Shown here piece after piece: positions 23,157 to 34,312 of a stretch of DNA of 43,376 bases. Numbering within the stretch: position 1 is the stretch's first letter; each line of letters starts with the position of its first letter. This DNA comes from Nitrosomonadales bacterium (GTDB lineage: Bacteria > Pseudomonadota > Gammaproteobacteria > Burkholderiales > SG8-39), in assembly GCA_005240145.1 (NCBI GenBank), contig SBAS01000075.1, positions 1 through 43,376 on the forward strand. Reading direction: 5' to 3'. Under the pieces are notes generated by a model that was not told the origin of the DNA, made no database searches, and was given only the letters and a program-made list of their open reading frames with translations. A program made the translations under genes and the position numbers.

Positions 23157-24844
23157 TTCTTCTTTTGCGGCGGCAGGTCGGTGCACACGCCTTCGAAGAG
23201 TTCCGCGGCCATGCCGACGGATTCACCCAGCGTTGGATGCGGGTGGATCGTCTTGCCGATGTCGGTCGCATCCGCCCCCATCTCCACCGCGAGCGCGAGT
23301 TCGCTGATCAGGTCGCCCGCGCCAGTGCCGACGATGCCGCCGCCCACAACGCGGTGCGTCTCGGCATCGAAAATGAGCTTGGTGAAGCCTTCGTCGCGCG
23401 CATTGGCGATCGCGCGCCCGGAGGCCGCCCAGGGAAACTTGGCCACGCCCACCTTGCGGCCCGCCTTTTTCGCCTCGTCCTCGGTCACGCCCACCCAGGC
23501 GATTTCGGGATCGGTGTAAGCGACCGAAGGCACGACGCGCGCATCGAAATGCGACTTCAGGCCGGCTGCAGCCTCCGCCGCGACGTGCGCTTCGTGCACC
23601 GCCTTGTGCGCGAGCATCGGATTGCCAGCGATGTCGCCGATGGCGTAGATGTTGGCAACGTTGGTGCGCATCTGCGTATCCACCGGGATGAAGCCGCGCT
23701 CATTGACCGTGACCTTCGCGTTCTCGACGCCGATTCTTTTGCCATTCGGCACCCGGCCAACGGACACCAGCACCATGTCGTAGAGCCCCGGTTCTCCCTG
23801 GTCGAATGAGACCTTGATTCCCGCTTTCGTTGCCTCGGCCTTCGTTGTCTTCGTTTTCAGCATGACGCGATCAAAACGCGAAGCATTGAATTTCTGCCAG
23901 ACGTTCACCAGGTCGCGGTCGGCGCCCAACATCAGGCCATCGAGCATCTCCACTACGTCGAGCCGCGCGCCCAGCGTCGAGTAGACGGTGCCCATCTCCA
24001 GGCCGATGATGCCGCCGCCGATCACGAGCACCTTCTTCGGCAAGCTGCGCAGCTCGAGCGCGCCGGTCGAATCGACGATACGCGGATCCTCAGGGAGGAA
24101 AGGCAGCTTCGCGGCCTGCGAACCCGCCGCGATTATGGCGTTGGCAAAGGAGATGGACTTGCCTTCGACTTGCATTGAATTTCGTCCGGTGAAACTTCCA
24201 ACCCCATGGACAACCGTCACCTTGCGCATCTTCGCCATCGACGCGAGGCCGCCGGTGAGCTTGCCCACCACCTTGCCCTTGAAAGCGCGCAGCTTGTCGA
24301 GGTCGATTTTCGGCGCGCCGAACGCGACCCCATGTTCGGCGAGCTCGCTCGCCGCGTCCATCACCGCCGCGGTGTGGAGCAGCGCCTTGGAAGGAATGCA
24401 GCCTACATTGAGGCACACGCCGCCAAGCACCGGGTAGCGCTCTACCAGGATCGTTTTCAGGCCAAGGTCGGCGGCGCGAAAAGCAGCCGAGTAGCCGCCC
24501 GGCCCGGAACCAAGCACCAGCATGTCGCAATCAAAACTGGTATTGCTCTGGACCGGTTGAGGTGTCGCAGGTTGCGCTTTCTCCGGAACTGGTTTGGATC
24601 CTTCCCCACTTTCCATCTTCAGGATGAGTGAACCCTGCGACAGCTTGTCACCGAGCTTGATCGCCAGTTCCTTCACCACGCCCGCCTCGGGCGAGGGAAT
24701 CTCCATGCTCGCCTTGTCCGACTCCAGCGAGATGAGCGACTGCTCCTTGGCGACCGTATCGCCGGGCTGGACCAGGATCTCGATGACTTCGACCTCCTTG
24801 AAGTCGCCGATATCCGGCACCTTCACTTCCACGATCTGCGCCAT
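23153..24844 (-). CDS. lpdA: Dihydrolipoyl dehydrogenase (E3) with N-terminal lipoyl domain
   Basis: This 563-residue flavoprotein reoxidises dihydrolipoamide of the pyruvate dehydrogenase complex with NAD. Residues 1-78 form a lipoyl domain with the modifiable Lys44 in ESDKASMEI. After a proline/alanine linker (about 80-100) comes the FAD fold ([14 protein letters not shown]), the redox pair Cys144/Cys149 in [13 protein letters not shown], the NAD fold ([19 protein letters not shown]) and the C-terminal HPHPTLGES active-site histidine and glutamate. E3 with its own lipoyl domain is typical of betaproteobacterial PDH operons. It abuts aceF directly (aceF stop at 24845-24847, this ATG at 24842-24844) and overlaps rpiA by 4 bp. 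Confidence 0.97.
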   Translation of the reverse strand: MAQIVEVKVPDIGDFKEVEVIEILVQPGDTVAKEQSLISLESDKASMEIPSPEAGVVKELAIKLGDKLSQGSLILKMESGEGSKPVPEKAQPATPQPVQSNTSFDCDMLVLGSGPGGYSAAFRAADLGLKTILVERYPVLGGVCLNVGCIPSKALLHTAAVMDAASELAEHGVAFGAPKIDLDKLRAFKGKVVGKLTGGLASMAKMRKVTVVHGVGSFTGRNSMQVEGKSISFANAIIAAGSQAAKLPFLPEDPRIVDSTGALELRSLPKKVLVIGGGIIGLEMGTVYSTLGARLDVVEMLDGLMLGADRDLVNVWQKFNASRFDRVMLKTKTTKAEATKAGIKVSFDQGEPGLYDMVLVSVGRVPNGKRIGVENAKVTVNERGFIPVDTQMRTNVANIYAIGDIAGNPMLAHKAVHEAHVAAEAAAGLKSHFDARVVPSVAYTDPEIAWVGVTEDEAKKAGRKVGVAKFPWAASGRAIANARDEGFTKLIFDAETHRVVGGGIVGTGAGDLISELALAVEMGADATDIGKTIHPHPTLGESVGMAAELFEGVCTDLPPQKKK

Positions 24845-26146
24845 CTAGAGCAGCGTCCGCCGGATATCGGAGAGGATCTTGGTGAGCTCGGTGGTAAACC
24901 GCGCCGCCGCCGCGCCATCGATCACGCGGTGGTCGTACGAAAGCGACAGCGGCAGGATCAGGCGGGCCTTGAAAACGTCTTCGCCTTTTTCATTCTTTCC
25001 TGAATAAACGGGTTTCAAGGAAGAACGTGAAACACCCAGGATAGCCAATTCGGGCGCGTTGATGATCGGCGTGAAGTAGGTGCCGCCGATGCCGCCCAGG
25101 CTGGAGATCGAGAAGGTACCGCCCTGCATGTCGCCCGCCTTGAGCTTGCCGTCCTTGGCAATCCTGGAGATTTCGACCAGCTCGCGCGCGAGGTCGAACA
25201 CCCCCTTACGGTCCGCGTCGCGGACCACCGGCACCACGAGGCCGCCCGGCGTGTCGACGGCGACGCCGACGTGGTAATACTTCTTCACGATCAGGTTCGC
25301 GCCTGATTTATCGAGCGACGCGTTGAATTGCGGGAACTGCCGCAGCGCAGTGACGCAGGCCTTGATCATGAAGGCGAGCATCGTGAGTTTGAAACCCTTC
25401 CTCTCCGTCTCGACGGTCTGGCTCTTGCGGAACGCCTCGAGGTCGGTGATGTCCGCGTCGTCGCACTGCGTGACGTGCGGGATCGAAACCCAGTTGCGGT
25501 GCAGATAGGGACCCGACAGTTTCTGGATGCGCGAAAGGGGTTTCGATTCGATCGGGCCGAACTTGGCGAAGTCGACGTCGGGCCAGGCCGGCAGGTTGAA
25601 CGGCAGCGCGCCGCCCGTCGCTGCGCCGGGCGTGCCCACCGGCTTGCCCGCCAGCGCCCCCTTCACGAAAGCCTGCACGTCTTCCTTCTGAATCCGGCCC
25701 TTCGGCCCGCTTCCCTGCACGCGCGTCAGGTCCACGCCCAGTTCGCGCGCGAATTTGCGGACGGACGGACTTGCGTGCGGCAGCGCCGTCACCGCATCCT
25801 TCGGCTCGGAAGGTACGGGCTCGACGCGCGTGACGACGGAAGGCACTGGAGGTGCGTCTTTCTTCGGGGCGGGTCTAACTTCAACTGCTCTTTCGACAAT
25901 CCCCGGGGCGGCGCCAGCCGTCTCCATCGCCAGCAGGACCGAACCTTCCGACACCTTGTCGCCGACCTTGATCTTCAATTCCTTGATCACACCGGCTTCG
26001 GGCGAGGGAATTTCCATCGTCGCTTTGTCGGATTCGAGCGATACCAGCGACTGCTCCTTGACGACGCTGTCGCCCGCCTTGACCAGGATTTCGATCACCT
26101 CGACTTCCTTGAAGTCGCCAATATCCGGAACCAGGATGTCCTTCAT
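24845..26146 (-). CDS. aceF: Dihydrolipoyllysine acetyltransferase (E2) of pyruvate dehydrogenase
   Basis: This 433-residue core subunit transfers the acetyl group to CoA. It has a single lipoyl domain (1-75; Lys41 in ESDKATMEI), nearly the same as the one on E3. A flexible linker rich in Pro/Ala/Val follows, then the peripheral-subunit-binding domain ([18 protein letters not shown], then [13 protein letters not shown]). The catalytic domain includes the [16 protein letters not shown] block and the active-site DHRVIDGA near the C-terminus. E2 of enteric bacteria has three lipoyl domains, so this is the short form. Its ATG overlaps the aceE stop (ATGA) and its stop abuts lpdA. Part of the catalytic domain (24970-25035) uses unusually AT-rich codons. 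Confidence 0.97.
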   Translation of the reverse strand: MKDILVPDIGDFKEVEVIEILVKAGDSVVKEQSLVSLESDKATMEIPSPEAGVIKELKIKVGDKVSEGSVLLAMETAGAAPGIVERAVEVRPAPKKDAPPVPSVVTRVEPVPSEPKDAVTALPHASPSVRKFARELGVDLTRVQGSGPKGRIQKEDVQAFVKGALAGKPVGTPGAATGGALPFNLPAWPDVDFAKFGPIESKPLSRIQKLSGPYLHRNWVSIPHVTQCDDADITDLEAFRKSQTVETERKGFKLTMLAFMIKACVTALRQFPQFNASLDKSGANLIVKKYYHVGVAVDTPGGLVVPVVRDADRKGVFDLARELVEISRIAKDGKLKAGDMQGGTFSISSLGGIGGTYFTPIINAPELAILGVSRSSLKPVYSGKNEKGEDVFKARLILPLSLSYDHRVIDGAAAARFTTELTKILSDIRRTLL

Positions 26147-28848
26147 ACGGTGGTGGGGTCCGGCTTGCCGGGATCGATGCCGTACTTCTTGATCGCCTCG
26201 CTCACGGTCTTTGCCTTGCCTTCGCCCGACTCGGCGAGCGCCTTCAACGCCGCGATGGCGATGAAGTAGCGGTTGACCTCGAAGAAGTGGCGCAGCTTGG
26301 CGCGCGAATCCGAGCGGCCGAAGCCATCCGTGCCGAGCACCTTGTAGATCCGCTCCCTGGGCACGAACGGACGGATCTGATCGGCGAACGCCTTCATGTA
26401 GTCGCTCGCTGCGACTACAGGGCCTGGCGGCCTGGCTTTCAGCTTTTCTTCAACGAATGAAATTCTTTGTTGCCCTTCGGGGTGAAGCAGGTTCCAGCGT
26501 TCGGCCGCGAGGCCCTCGCGCCGCAACTCGGTGAAGCTGGTGGCGCTCCAGATGTCCGCAGCGACTCCCCAGTCCTTCTCCAGCAGATCGCCCGCCGCGA
26601 TCACTTCGCGCAGGATGGTGCCCGAGCCGAGCAGTTGAACACGCAGTTTGGCTTTATTCTTTGATTCCTTCAACAAATAAAGACCTTGCAGAATGCCCTG
26701 TTCCGCTCCCTGCGGCAGCGGGGGATGCTCGTAGTTCTCGTTCATCAGGGTGATGTAGTAGTACACATCCTCCTGGTTCGCGACCATGCGGCGCAGCCCG
26801 TCGTGGATGATCACCGCGAGCTCGTAACCGTAGGTCGGGTCGTAGGAAATGCAGTTCGGGATCACGGAGGACAGGATGTGCGAATGGCCGTCCTCGTGCT
26901 GCAGGCCTTCGCCGTTGAGCGTGGTGCGCCCGGCCGTGGCGCCGAGCAGGAAGCCGCGCGCGCGCTGGTCCGCCGCGGCCCAGGCCAGGTCGCCGATTCG
27001 CTGCATGCCGAACATCGAATAAAAGATGTAGAACGGGATCGTGACCTGGTTCGAATGGCTGTAGGAGGTCGCGGCCGCGATCCACGAACACATCGCGCCC
27101 GCTTCGTTGATCCCCTCTTCAAGGATCTGACCCTGTTTGTCCTCGCGGTAGTACATCACCTGGTCCTTGTCGACCGGCTCGTACTTCTGGCCCTCGGGGG
27201 CGAAGATGCCAAGCTGGCGGAACATGCCTTCCATGCCGAAGGTGCGCGCCTCGTCCGGCACGATCGGCACGACGCGCTTGCCGAGCTCCTTGTCGCGCAC
27301 CAGCGCGGTGAGGATGCGAACGAATGCCATGGTGGTCGAGATCTCGCGCCCCTCGCCTGAACCCTTCAGTACTTGATCGAAGCTGGCGAGCGCCGGCACC
27401 GCCAGCGCGCCTTCGGCCCTCTGCCGGCGCTGCGGGAAATACCCACCGAGCGCCTTGCGGCGCTCCTGCAGGTATTTCATTTCCGGTGCATCCGCCGGTG
27501 CGACGTAGAACGGCAGTTTCTCCAGCTGGTCGTCGGCGATCGGAATGTTGAAGCGGTCGCGCATTTCCTTGATGGTCGCGATGTCCACCTTCTTCAACTG
27601 GTGCGTCGGATTCTTGGCCTGACCCTGCTTGCCGAGGCCGTAGCCCTTGATGGTCTTGGCGAGGATCACGGTGGGCTGGCCCGCGTGCTTCACGGCAGCC
27701 GCATACGCGGCATAGATCTTGTGCGGATCATGCCCGCCGCGGTTCAGGCGCCAGATGTCCGCATCGCTCATGCGCGAGACCATTTCCAGCGCCTTGGGGT
27801 GTTTGCCGAAGAAATGCTTGCGCACGAAGGCGCCGTCGTTGGCCTTGAAGTTCTGGTACTCGCCGTCGACGGCGTCCTCCATGATCTTGCGCAGGTGCCC
27901 TTCCTTGTCGCGCGCGAGCAGCGCGTCCCAGTAGCCGCCCCAGATGAGCTTGATCACGTTCCAGCCCGAGCCGCGGAATTCGCCCTCCAGCTCCTGGATG
28001 ATCTTGCCGTTGCCTCGCACCGGCCCGTCGAGCCGCTGCAGGTTGCAGTTGACGATGAAAATCAGGTTGTCGAGTTTTTCGCGGGCAGCCATGCTGATCG
28101 CGCCGAGCGATTCGGGTTCGTCCATCTCGCCGTCGCCGCAGAACACCCAGACCTTGCGGTTCTCGGTCTGCGCGTGCCCGCGCGCCTGCAGGTACTTGAG
28201 ATAGCGCGCCATGTAGATCGCCTGGATCGGACCCAGGCCCATCGACACGGTCGGGAACTGCCAGTAGTCCGGCATCAGCCAAGGATGCGGATAGGAGGAC
28301 ACGCCCTTGCCGTCCACCTCGCGCCTGAAATCGAGCAGCTGCTCCTCGGTGAGACGGCCTTCGAGCAGCCCGCGCGCATAGATGCCGGGCGAGGAATGGC
28401 CCTGGAAATACACCAGGTCGCCGCCATGCCCCCCGTTTTTCGGATCACCCGACGGCGCGTGCCAGAAGTGGTTCTGCCCGACGCCGAACAGCGTGCCCAC
28501 CGAGGCGAAGCTCGCGATGTGGCCGCCGAGTTCGTCGTCGTTCTTGTTGGCGCGCGCCACCATCACCATCGCGTTCCAGCGGCAATACGAACGAATGCGC
28601 TCTTCGAGCGCCGGGTCGCCCGGCGAGCGCTCTTCCATGTGCGCCGGGATGGTATTGACGTAGGGCGTGTGCGGACTGTAGGGCAGCGTGACGCCGGAAG
28701 TGCGCGCTTTCTCGGTCAGCTTCTCGATCAGGTAATGCGCGCGCTCGCCGCCTTCGCGTTCGAGCACCGCCTCGAGGGCGTCGAGCCATTCCTGGGTCTC
28801 GAGACTGTCAGGATCGTTTGCGGCGGGCTGCTGCGGAACGGCGGACAT
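26143..28848 (-). CDS. aceE: Pyruvate dehydrogenase E1 component (homodimeric type)
   Basis: This 901-residue thiamine-diphosphate enzyme decarboxylates pyruvate and acetylates E2. The thiamine motif is [10 protein letters not shown] followed by [15 protein letters not shown]. Other family blocks are [57 protein letters not shown] and [25 protein letters not shown] 28848 is chosen because a textbook AGGAGG lies seven bases upstream; the frame stays open to 28986 but that would run into folD. It is the first gene of aceE-aceF-lpdA-rpiA. The 70-bp gap to folD has a small dyad (28868-28880, TCTCT/AGAGA) and TATAAA read toward aceE, a possible -10. A paralogue begins at 41186. Confidence 0.97.
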   Translation of the reverse strand: MSAVPQQPAANDPDSLETQEWLDALEAVLEREGGERAHYLIEKLTEKARTSGVTLPYSPHTPYVNTIPAHMEERSPGDPALEERIRSYCRWNAMVMVARANKNDDELGGHIASFASVGTLFGVGQNHFWHAPSGDPKNGGHGGDLVYFQGHSSPGIYARGLLEGRLTEEQLLDFRREVDGKGVSSYPHPWLMPDYWQFPTVSMGLGPIQAIYMARYLKYLQARGHAQTENRKVWVFCGDGEMDEPESLGAISMAAREKLDNLIFIVNCNLQRLDGPVRGNGKIIQELEGEFRGSGWNVIKLIWGGYWDALLARDKEGHLRKIMEDAVDGEYQNFKANDGAFVRKHFFGKHPKALEMVSRMSDADIWRLNRGGHDPHKIYAAYAAAVKHAGQPTVILAKTIKGYGLGKQGQAKNPTHQLKKVDIATIKEMRDRFNIPIADDQLEKLPFYVAPADAPEMKYLQERRKALGGYFPQRRQRAEGALAVPALASFDQVLKGSGEGREISTTMAFVRILTALVRDKELGKRVVPIVPDEARTFGMEGMFRQLGIFAPEGQKYEPVDKDQVMYYREDKQGQILEEGINEAGAMCSWIAAATSYSHSNQVTIPFYIFYSMFGMQRIGDLAWAAADQRARGFLLGATAGRTTLNGEGLQHEDGHSHILSSVIPNCISYDPTYGYELAVIIHDGLRRMVANQEDVYYYITLMNENYEHPPLPQGAEQGILQGLYLLKESKNKAKLRVQLLGSGTILREVIAAGDLLEKDWGVAADIWSATSFTELRREGLAAERWNLLHPEGQQRISFVEEKLKARPPGPVVAASDYMKAFADQIRPFVPRERIYKVLGTDGFGRSDSRAKLRHFFEVNRYFIAIAALKALAESGEGKAKTVSEAIKKYGIDPGKPDPTTV

Positions 28849-28918
28849 AGCTTTCCTCCTGCTTAAGTCTCTTGTAGAGAGCAATCGGACAGTAATGCGG
28901 GGTGATTTATAGTATGCC

Positions 28919-29770
28919 ATGCGCGCAACACTGATCGACGGAAAATCGCTCGCCGCAACGGTGCGCGCAGCGCAAAGAAACGCCATCGACGCGCTCGCTG
29001 CCCGTGGCGTGCGTCCCGGACTCGCGGCGATCCTCGTCGGCAGCGACCCGGCCTCGCGCGTCTACGTGCGCACGAAGGCGCGCGCCTGCGAGGAGACCGG
29101 CGTGCGCTCCGAAATCCATGAATTTCCGGATGGCGTGAGCGAAAAAGCGCTGCTGGAGCGCGTGGCGCAGTTGAACGCCGATCCTCGCGTGCACGGCATA
29201 TTGGTGCAGCTTCCTCTGCCGCGGCAACTTGACTCGAACCGGGTGCTCGAAGCGGTATCGCCGGCAAAGGACGTGGACGGCTTCCATGCCATGAACCTGG
29301 GGGCCCTGCTGCAGGGGCGCACCGGATTTGTCCCGGGCACCCCGGCGGGCGTGATGCGGATGCTGGAGCACGCGGGCGTGCCGCTTGCCGGCAAGAACGC
29401 GACGATCGTGGGCCGCTCGACCATCGTCGGCAAGCCGCTCGCACTGCTGCTCTTGCAAAAGGACGCCACCGTCACCATCTGCCATTCGAAGACGCGGGAC
29501 CTTGCGGCGGTGACAAGGCAGGCCGACATTCTGATCGCGGCGGTCGGGCGGGCGAAACTCATCCACGCCGGCATGGTCAAACCCGGGGCCTGCGTCATCG
29601 ACGTCGGTACCAACCGGCTTGCGGACGGAAAACTGGCCGGTGACGTCGACTTCGAATCGGTCAGCGCGGTCGCCGCATCGATATCGCCTGTGCCGGGTGG
29701 CGTCGGGCCGATGACCGTCGCGATGATGATCGCCAACACTGTGCGTGCAGCGGAGCTGTCAATTGGATAA
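28919..29770 (+). CDS. folD: Methylenetetrahydrofolate dehydrogenase / methenyltetrahydrofolate cyclohydrolase
   Basis: This 283-residue bifunctional folate enzyme interconverts 5,10-methylene- and 10-formyl-tetrahydrofolate with [18 protein letters not shown] carries the conserved Tyr/Lys pair, and [41 protein letters not shown] and the C-terminal [14 protein letters not shown] are all present. Length matches the family. ATG 28919 starts only 70 bp from the divergent aceE start. The TAA at its end overlaps the proposed TTG start of the downstream oligopeptidase gene, so the two are coupled. Confidence 0.97.
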   Translation: MRATLIDGKSLAATVRAAQRNAIDALAARGVRPGLAAILVGSDPASRVYVRTKARACEETGVRSEIHEFPDGVSEKALLERVAQLNADPRVHGILVQLPLPRQLDSNRVLEAVSPAKDVDGFHAMNLGALLQGRTGFVPGTPAGVMRMLEHAGVPLAGKNATIVGRSTIVGKPLALLLLQKDATVTICHSKTRDLAAVTRQADILIAAVGRAKLIHAGMVKPGACVIDVGTNRLADGKLAGDVDFESVSAVAASISPVPGGVGPMTVAMMIANTVRAAELSIG

Positions 29771-31796
29771 TCCTCTCCTCGATTTTTCGGGCTTGCCGCG
29801 GTTCTCGGCTATCCGCGCGGAGCATATCGGGCCGGCGATGGGGCGGCTGCTCGCCGAAGCGCGTACGGCGATGCGCTCCGCTGAAACTGCTCCCGCCACG
29901 TGGCAGGATTTCGTCCGGCCACTGGAAGACGCGAGCGAGCGGCTGTCGCGCGCCTGGGGGCAGGTGGAGCACCTGCACGCAGTGTTGGACAGTCCTCCAT
30001 TGCGCGATGCCTACAACGCGAGCCTGCCGAAGGTGACGCAGGTCTGGACCGAGCTGGGACAGAACCAGCGCCTGTATGAAAAGTACCGTGAACTCAAGGC
30101 CGCGCCGGAATATGCGCGGCTGGCGCCGGCACGCAAGAAGCTGGTGGAAAACGCGTTGCGCGATTTCCGGCTCGGCGGCGCCGAGCTGCCCGCTGAACTC
30201 AAGCCGCGCTACGCCGCAATCCAGGAAGAACTCGCCTTGCTCTCGGCGAAGTTCTCCGAGAACGTGCTCGATGCCACCAACGCCTATTCGATCCTCATCG
30301 AGGACGAGAAACGGCTGATGGGAATTCCGGCGGACGACCTTCAGGCGGCGCGCACTGCGGCAGAAAAGGATGGAAAGCAGGGATGGAAATTCAACCTGCA
30401 GATGCCGTCCTATTTTCCGGTGATGCAGTACGCCGACGATCGCGCGCTGCGCGAGACGCTGTACCGCGAAAGCGCGACGCGCGCATCGGAGTTCGGCAAG
30501 GCGGAGCGGGACAACACGCCGCTGATCGAGCGCATCCTCAAGCTGCGCAAGGAAGACGCCGCGCTGCTCGGCTACGCCAACTACGCGGAGGTGTCGCTGG
30601 TGCCGAAAATGGCGCAAACGCCCCGCCAGGTGAGCGACTTCCTGCGCGACCTGGCGGCGCGCGCCCGCCCCTTTGCCGAACGCGACCTCGCCGAACTGCG
30701 CAGCTTCGCGAAGGACGAACTCGGAATTGAAACACTCGAATCCTGGGATCTCGCCTACGCCTCTGAGAAGCTGCGCGCGAAGCGCTACGCCTTCTCGGAT
30801 AACGAGGTCAAGCAGTACTTCCCCGAGACGCAGGTGCTGCCGGGAATGTTCCAGTTGGTGCAGAACCTGTACCAGATCACGATTGCCGAAAGCAAAGCCG
30901 AAACCTGGAGCGAGGACGTCCGCTTCTTCGACATGCGCAACGCCGGCGGTGAGTTGATCGGCCGGTTCTACCTCGATCTTTACGCGCGCGACACCAAGCG
31001 CGGCGGCGCTTGGATGGACGGCGCCATTTCGCGCCGGCGGCACGAGACGGGCATCCAGGTGCCGGTCGCCTACCTGAACTGCAACTTTTCGGGCCCCGTG
31101 GGCGGCAAGCCGGCCCTCTTCACGCACGACGACGTCATCACGCTGTTCCACGAGTTCGGCCATGGCCTGCACCACCTGCTCACGCGCGTCGAGGACCTCG
31201 GTGTTGCCGGCATCAACGGCGTCGAGTGGGACGCGGTCGAACTGCCCAGCCAGTTCATGGAAAATTTCTGCTGGGAGTGGGAAGTGCTCAAACACCTGGC
31301 CCGCCATGCGGACACCGGCGCTTCGCTGCCGCGCGCGCTCTACGACAAAATGGTCGCGGCAAAGAATTTCCAGTCGGGACTCGCCACGCTGCGGCAGATC
31401 GAATTTGCGCTGTTCGACATGCGCCTGCACTCGGACTTCGAGCCAGGCCGCGCGGTGCTCGAGCTGCTGGACGAGGTGCGCCGCGAGGTGGCGGTGATGG
31501 CGCCGCCGGCATGGAACCGTTTTCCCAACAGCTTCTCGCACATCTTCGCGGGAGGCTACGCTGCCGGTTACTACAGTTACAAATGGGCCGAAGTGCTTTC
31601 AGCCGACGCCTACAGCGCGTTCGAGGAAGTACGCAACGCCAAGGGCATTCTCGACGAGGGGACCGGACGGCGTTTTCGTGACGAAATACTCGCCGTGGGC
31701 GGCAGCCGGCCGGCGGCCGATTCCTTTCGCGCCTTCCGCGGGCGCGAACCGCGCGTCGACGCCCTGCTCCGGCACAGCGGCATGATTCCCGCGTAG
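29763..31796 (+). CDS. prlC: Oligopeptidase A (M3 family)
   Basis: This is a zinc metallopeptidase of about 677 residues that degrades short peptides, including cleaved signal peptides. The M3 signature [12 protein letters not shown] contains both zinc histidines and the catalytic glutamate; the third ligand lies in [18 protein letters not shown]. The C-terminus has [20 protein letters not shown], also typical. I place the start at TTG 29763 because GGAG stands seven bases before it and the family's opening ([12 protein letters not shown]) follows. It overlaps the folD stop. GTG 29745 in the same frame is possible. xthA follows 19 bp downstream. Confidence 0.95.
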   Translation: MDNPLLDFSGLPRFSAIRAEHIGPAMGRLLAEARTAMRSAETAPATWQDFVRPLEDASERLSRAWGQVEHLHAVLDSPPLRDAYNASLPKVTQVWTELGQNQRLYEKYRELKAAPEYARLAPARKKLVENALRDFRLGGAELPAELKPRYAAIQEELALLSAKFSENVLDATNAYSILIEDEKRLMGIPADDLQAARTAAEKDGKQGWKFNLQMPSYFPVMQYADDRALRETLYRESATRASEFGKAERDNTPLIERILKLRKEDAALLGYANYAEVSLVPKMAQTPRQVSDFLRDLAARARPFAERDLAELRSFAKDELGIETLESWDLAYASEKLRAKRYAFSDNEVKQYFPETQVLPGMFQLVQNLYQITIAESKAETWSEDVRFFDMRNAGGELIGRFYLDLYARDTKRGGAWMDGAISRRRHETGIQVPVAYLNCNFSGPVGGKPALFTHDDVITLFHEFGHGLHHLLTRVEDLGVAGINGVEWDAVELPSQFMENFCWEWEVLKHLARHADTGASLPRALYDKMVAAKNFQSGLATLRQIEFALFDMRLHSDFEPGRAVLELLDEVRREVAVMAPPAWNRFPNSFSHIFAGGYAAGYYSYKWAEVLSADAYSAFEEVRNAKGILDEGTGRRFRDEILAVGGSRPAADSFRAFRGREPRVDALLRHSGMIPA

Positions 31797-31815
31797 TGGT
31801 CCGGCCGCGCCGCGC

Positions 31816-32580
31816 ATGAAGCTTGCGACCTGGAACGTAAACTCGCTCAAGGTCCGCCTGCCGCATCTGACCGATTGGCTCGCGCAAGCACAGCCGGACG
31901 TGCTGTGCCTGCAGGAACTCAAGCTCGAAGATGCGAAATTTCCGCGCGCCGAACTGGAAGCTGCGGGCTACAACTGCGCTTTCTCGGGGCAGAAGACCTA
32001 CAACGGCGTGGCGCTCCTTGCGCGCTCGCCGCTACTCGAGGTGAGCGCCGGAATCGCGGATTTCCAGGATGAGCAGAAGCGCGTCCTTGCCGCCACGGTG
32101 GATGGCGTACGCGTGATCTGCGTCTACTGCCCCAACGGACAGGCCGTGGGATCGGAAAAATACGCATACAAGCTGCGCTGGTTCGCCGCACTCGGGCACT
32201 ACGTCGCCGCGGAATCGGCGCGCCACCCGCTCCTCGCGCTCGCTGGGGATTTCAACGTCGCGCCGGAGGACCGCGATGTGCACGATCCCAAGGCCTGGGA
32301 AGACCAGGTGCTCGTTTCCGAACCCGAACGCACTGCATGGCGCGCGCTGATCGCCCTCGGCCTCACGGACACGTTCCGCCTTTTCGAGCAGCGGGAGAAG
32401 ATTTTCTCCTGGTGGGACTACCGCATGCTGGGGTTCAGGCGCAACGCGGGCCTGCGCATCGACCACGTCCTTGTGTCAGCCGAGCTGGCGCGACGTTGCG
32501 TCGCGAGCAGCGTGGACAAGGCGCCGCGCAAGCTCGAGCGGCCTTCAGATCACGCGCCCGTGATCGCCGAGTTTTCCTGA
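31816..32580 (+). CDS. xthA: Exodeoxyribonuclease III (AP endonuclease)
   Basis: This 254-residue base-excision-repair nuclease has the expected motifs: [12 protein letters not shown] at the start, CLQELKLED (metal Glu), [35 protein letters not shown] (catalytic Asp/Asn), LRIDHVLVS and [12 protein letters not shown] (Asp-His pair). The length fits ExoA/XthA. It follows the oligopeptidase by 19 bp in the same direction and converges on aceB with 12 bp between stops, where a hairpin probably ends transcription on the aceB side. Confidence 0.95.
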   Translation: MKLATWNVNSLKVRLPHLTDWLAQAQPDVLCLQELKLEDAKFPRAELEAAGYNCAFSGQKTYNGVALLARSPLLEVSAGIADFQDEQKRVLAATVDGVRVICVYCPNGQAVGSEKYAYKLRWFAALGHYVAAESARHPLLALAGDFNVAPEDRDVHDPKAWEDQVLVSEPERTAWRALIALGLTDTFRLFEQREKIFSWWDYRMLGFRRNAGLRIDHVLVSAELARRCVASSVDKAPRKLERPSDHAPVIAEFS

Positions 32581-32608
32581 AAAGAGACCTGATCAGTCGA
32601 TCAGGTCG
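32581..32608 (-). terminator. Hairpin terminator overlapping the aceB stop codon
   Basis: A perfect 9-bp stem (GACCTGATC 32587-32595 with GATCAGGTC 32600-32608, 4-base loop) is followed on the minus strand by TCTTTTC. The stem includes the last codons and stop of aceB. On the plus strand no T-run follows, so it serves aceB better than xthA. Confidence 0.55.
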
Positions 32609-34191
32609 TAGGCGGGCAGGGTCAGGAACTCGATGTAGTCGCCCGTGACGATTTTCTCGAACAGCGCGGCGGCAGCTTCGTACTTCCCCGATGCCCAGCC
32701 TGCCTCGCCCAGATGGGCCCTGACCTTGGGCAGTTCTTCCTGCAGCAGGGTGCGCACCAGATCCGCGCTCACCTTGCGACCGTCGGCCAGCTTGCCCTTG
32801 TCCGAGCGGATCCACTGCCAGATCTGCGAGCGGGAAATCTCCGCAGTGGCCGCGTCTTCCATCAGATTGAATACCGGTACGCAACCATTGCCCGCGAGCC
32901 AGGCACCAAGGTACTGGATGCCCACGGAGATGTTTTTGCGCAGGCCGGCCTCGGTAATCGGCGCTTCGGGCTTGAAATCGAGCAGGTCCCCGGCGTGCAC
33001 GGCGACATCCGGGCGCTGGCGCGTGTACTGATTCGCCTGCGGCATGTGCTGGTCGAATATCTCCTTCGCGATCGGCACCAGCGCCGGATGGGCGACCCAG
33101 GTGCCGTCGCAGCCGTCGGTCACTTCGCGCAGCTTGTCCTGGCGCACTTTTTCCATTGCTGCCTCGTTCGCGGCCGGATCGTTCTTGATCGGGATCTGTG
33201 CCGCCATGCCGCCCATCGCGGGGGCGCCGCGACGATGGCAGGTCTTGACCAGGGCGAGCGCGTAGGCGCGCATGAAGGGCGCGGTCATCGTCACCTGGGA
33301 GCGATCCGCGAGGCAGAAATTCTTGTTGGAGCGGAATTTCTTGATGCAGGAAAAAATGTAGTCCCAGCGGCCGATGTTGAGGCCCGCCGAATGATCCTTG
33401 AGTTCCCAGAGGAACTCGTCCATCTCGAAGGCGGCAACCACCGTCTCGATGAGGCAGGTGGCTTTGATGGTCCCCGTCGGCAAGCCGAGCGCGTCCTGCG
33501 TAAAAACGAAGATCTCGTTCCACAATCTGGCTTCGAGGTGCGATTCCATCTTCGGCAGATAGAAGTACGGCCCGGATCCCCGCGCCAGCAACTCCTTCGC
33601 GTTGTGGAAGGCGAGCAGCGCGAAATCGAATATCCCGCCCGCGACCGGCCGGCCGTCGACGCTGACGTGCTTTTCGTCCAGGTGCCAGCCGCGCGGCCGC
33701 GGGATCAGCACCGCAGTCTTGTCGTTGAGGCGGTATTGCTTGCCGTTCTGCTCCAGCGAAATGGTGCGGCGCACCGCATCGCGTATGTTGATCTGCCCGT
33801 CGATCATGTTGAACCAGGTCGGGCAATTGGCGTCTTCGAAATCCGCCATGAAAGTCGAGGCGCCGCAGTTGAGGGCGTTGATCACCATCTTGCGGTCGGT
33901 CGGGCCGGTGATTTCGACGCGACGGTCGAGCATGTCGGCCGGCTGCGGCGCGACCTGCCAGTCGGAGTCGCGGATGGTTTTCGTCTCGGGCAAAAAGTCG
34001 GGCAGCGCGCCCGCGTCGAACCGTTCTTGCCGTTGCGCGCGCCGCGCCAGCAGCTCCTGGCGACGCGCATCGAAACGCCGATGCAGATTCGCCACCAGCG
34101 CGAGCGCTTCCGGCGTCAGGATTTGCGCGAATTCAGGTGTAATCCGGCCCGAAATGGAAACACCTTGTGGGAACGGACTCGACATATGCAT
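32593..34191 (-). CDS. aceB: Malate synthase A
   Basis: This 532-residue glyoxylate-bypass enzyme condenses acetyl-CoA and glyoxylate to malate. MADFEDANCPTWFNMIDG, LIPRPRGWHLDEKHV, the signature KDHSAGLNIGRWDYIFS, TCHRRGAPAMGGMAAQIP and GCDGTWVAHPALV define isoform A (not the larger GlcB). Length matches. ATG occurs at 34191 and again at 34185; neither has a clear ribosome-binding site. It works with isocitrate lyase, which is not in this window. It diverges from the ketopantoate-reductase-like gene across about 120 bp. Confidence 0.96.
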   Translation of the reverse strand: MHMSSPFPQGVSISGRITPEFAQILTPEALALVANLHRRFDARRQELLARRAQRQERFDAGALPDFLPETKTIRDSDWQVAPQPADMLDRRVEITGPTDRKMVINALNCGASTFMADFEDANCPTWFNMIDGQINIRDAVRRTISLEQNGKQYRLNDKTAVLIPRPRGWHLDEKHVSVDGRPVAGGIFDFALLAFHNAKELLARGSGPYFYLPKMESHLEARLWNEIFVFTQDALGLPTGTIKATCLIETVVAAFEMDEFLWELKDHSAGLNIGRWDYIFSCIKKFRSNKNFCLADRSQVTMTAPFMRAYALALVKTCHRRGAPAMGGMAAQIPIKNDPAANEAAMEKVRQDKLREVTDGCDGTWVAHPALVPIAKEIFDQHMPQANQYTRQRPDVAVHAGDLLDFKPEAPITEAGLRKNISVGIQYLGAWLAGNGCVPVFNLMEDAATAEISRSQIWQWIRSDKGKLADGRKVSADLVRTLLQEELPKVRAHLGEAGWASGKYEAAAALFEKIVTGDYIEFLTLPAYDLID

Positions 34192-34312
34192 TGGACCATT
34201 CTAAGGACGGGAATGGCGCATCGCAACATGATCTGTGCTGTGTTGCCAGATTGCAGCCTAAAACCGGCGAGAGTAGGCTGACCTCCCGTAGTGCGGGTCA
34301 CTATTTCACATT

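Noticed and set aside
29661-31541. A 626-codon minus-strand open frame
   Set aside because: Antisense of folD/prlC, whose protein motifs are unmistakable.
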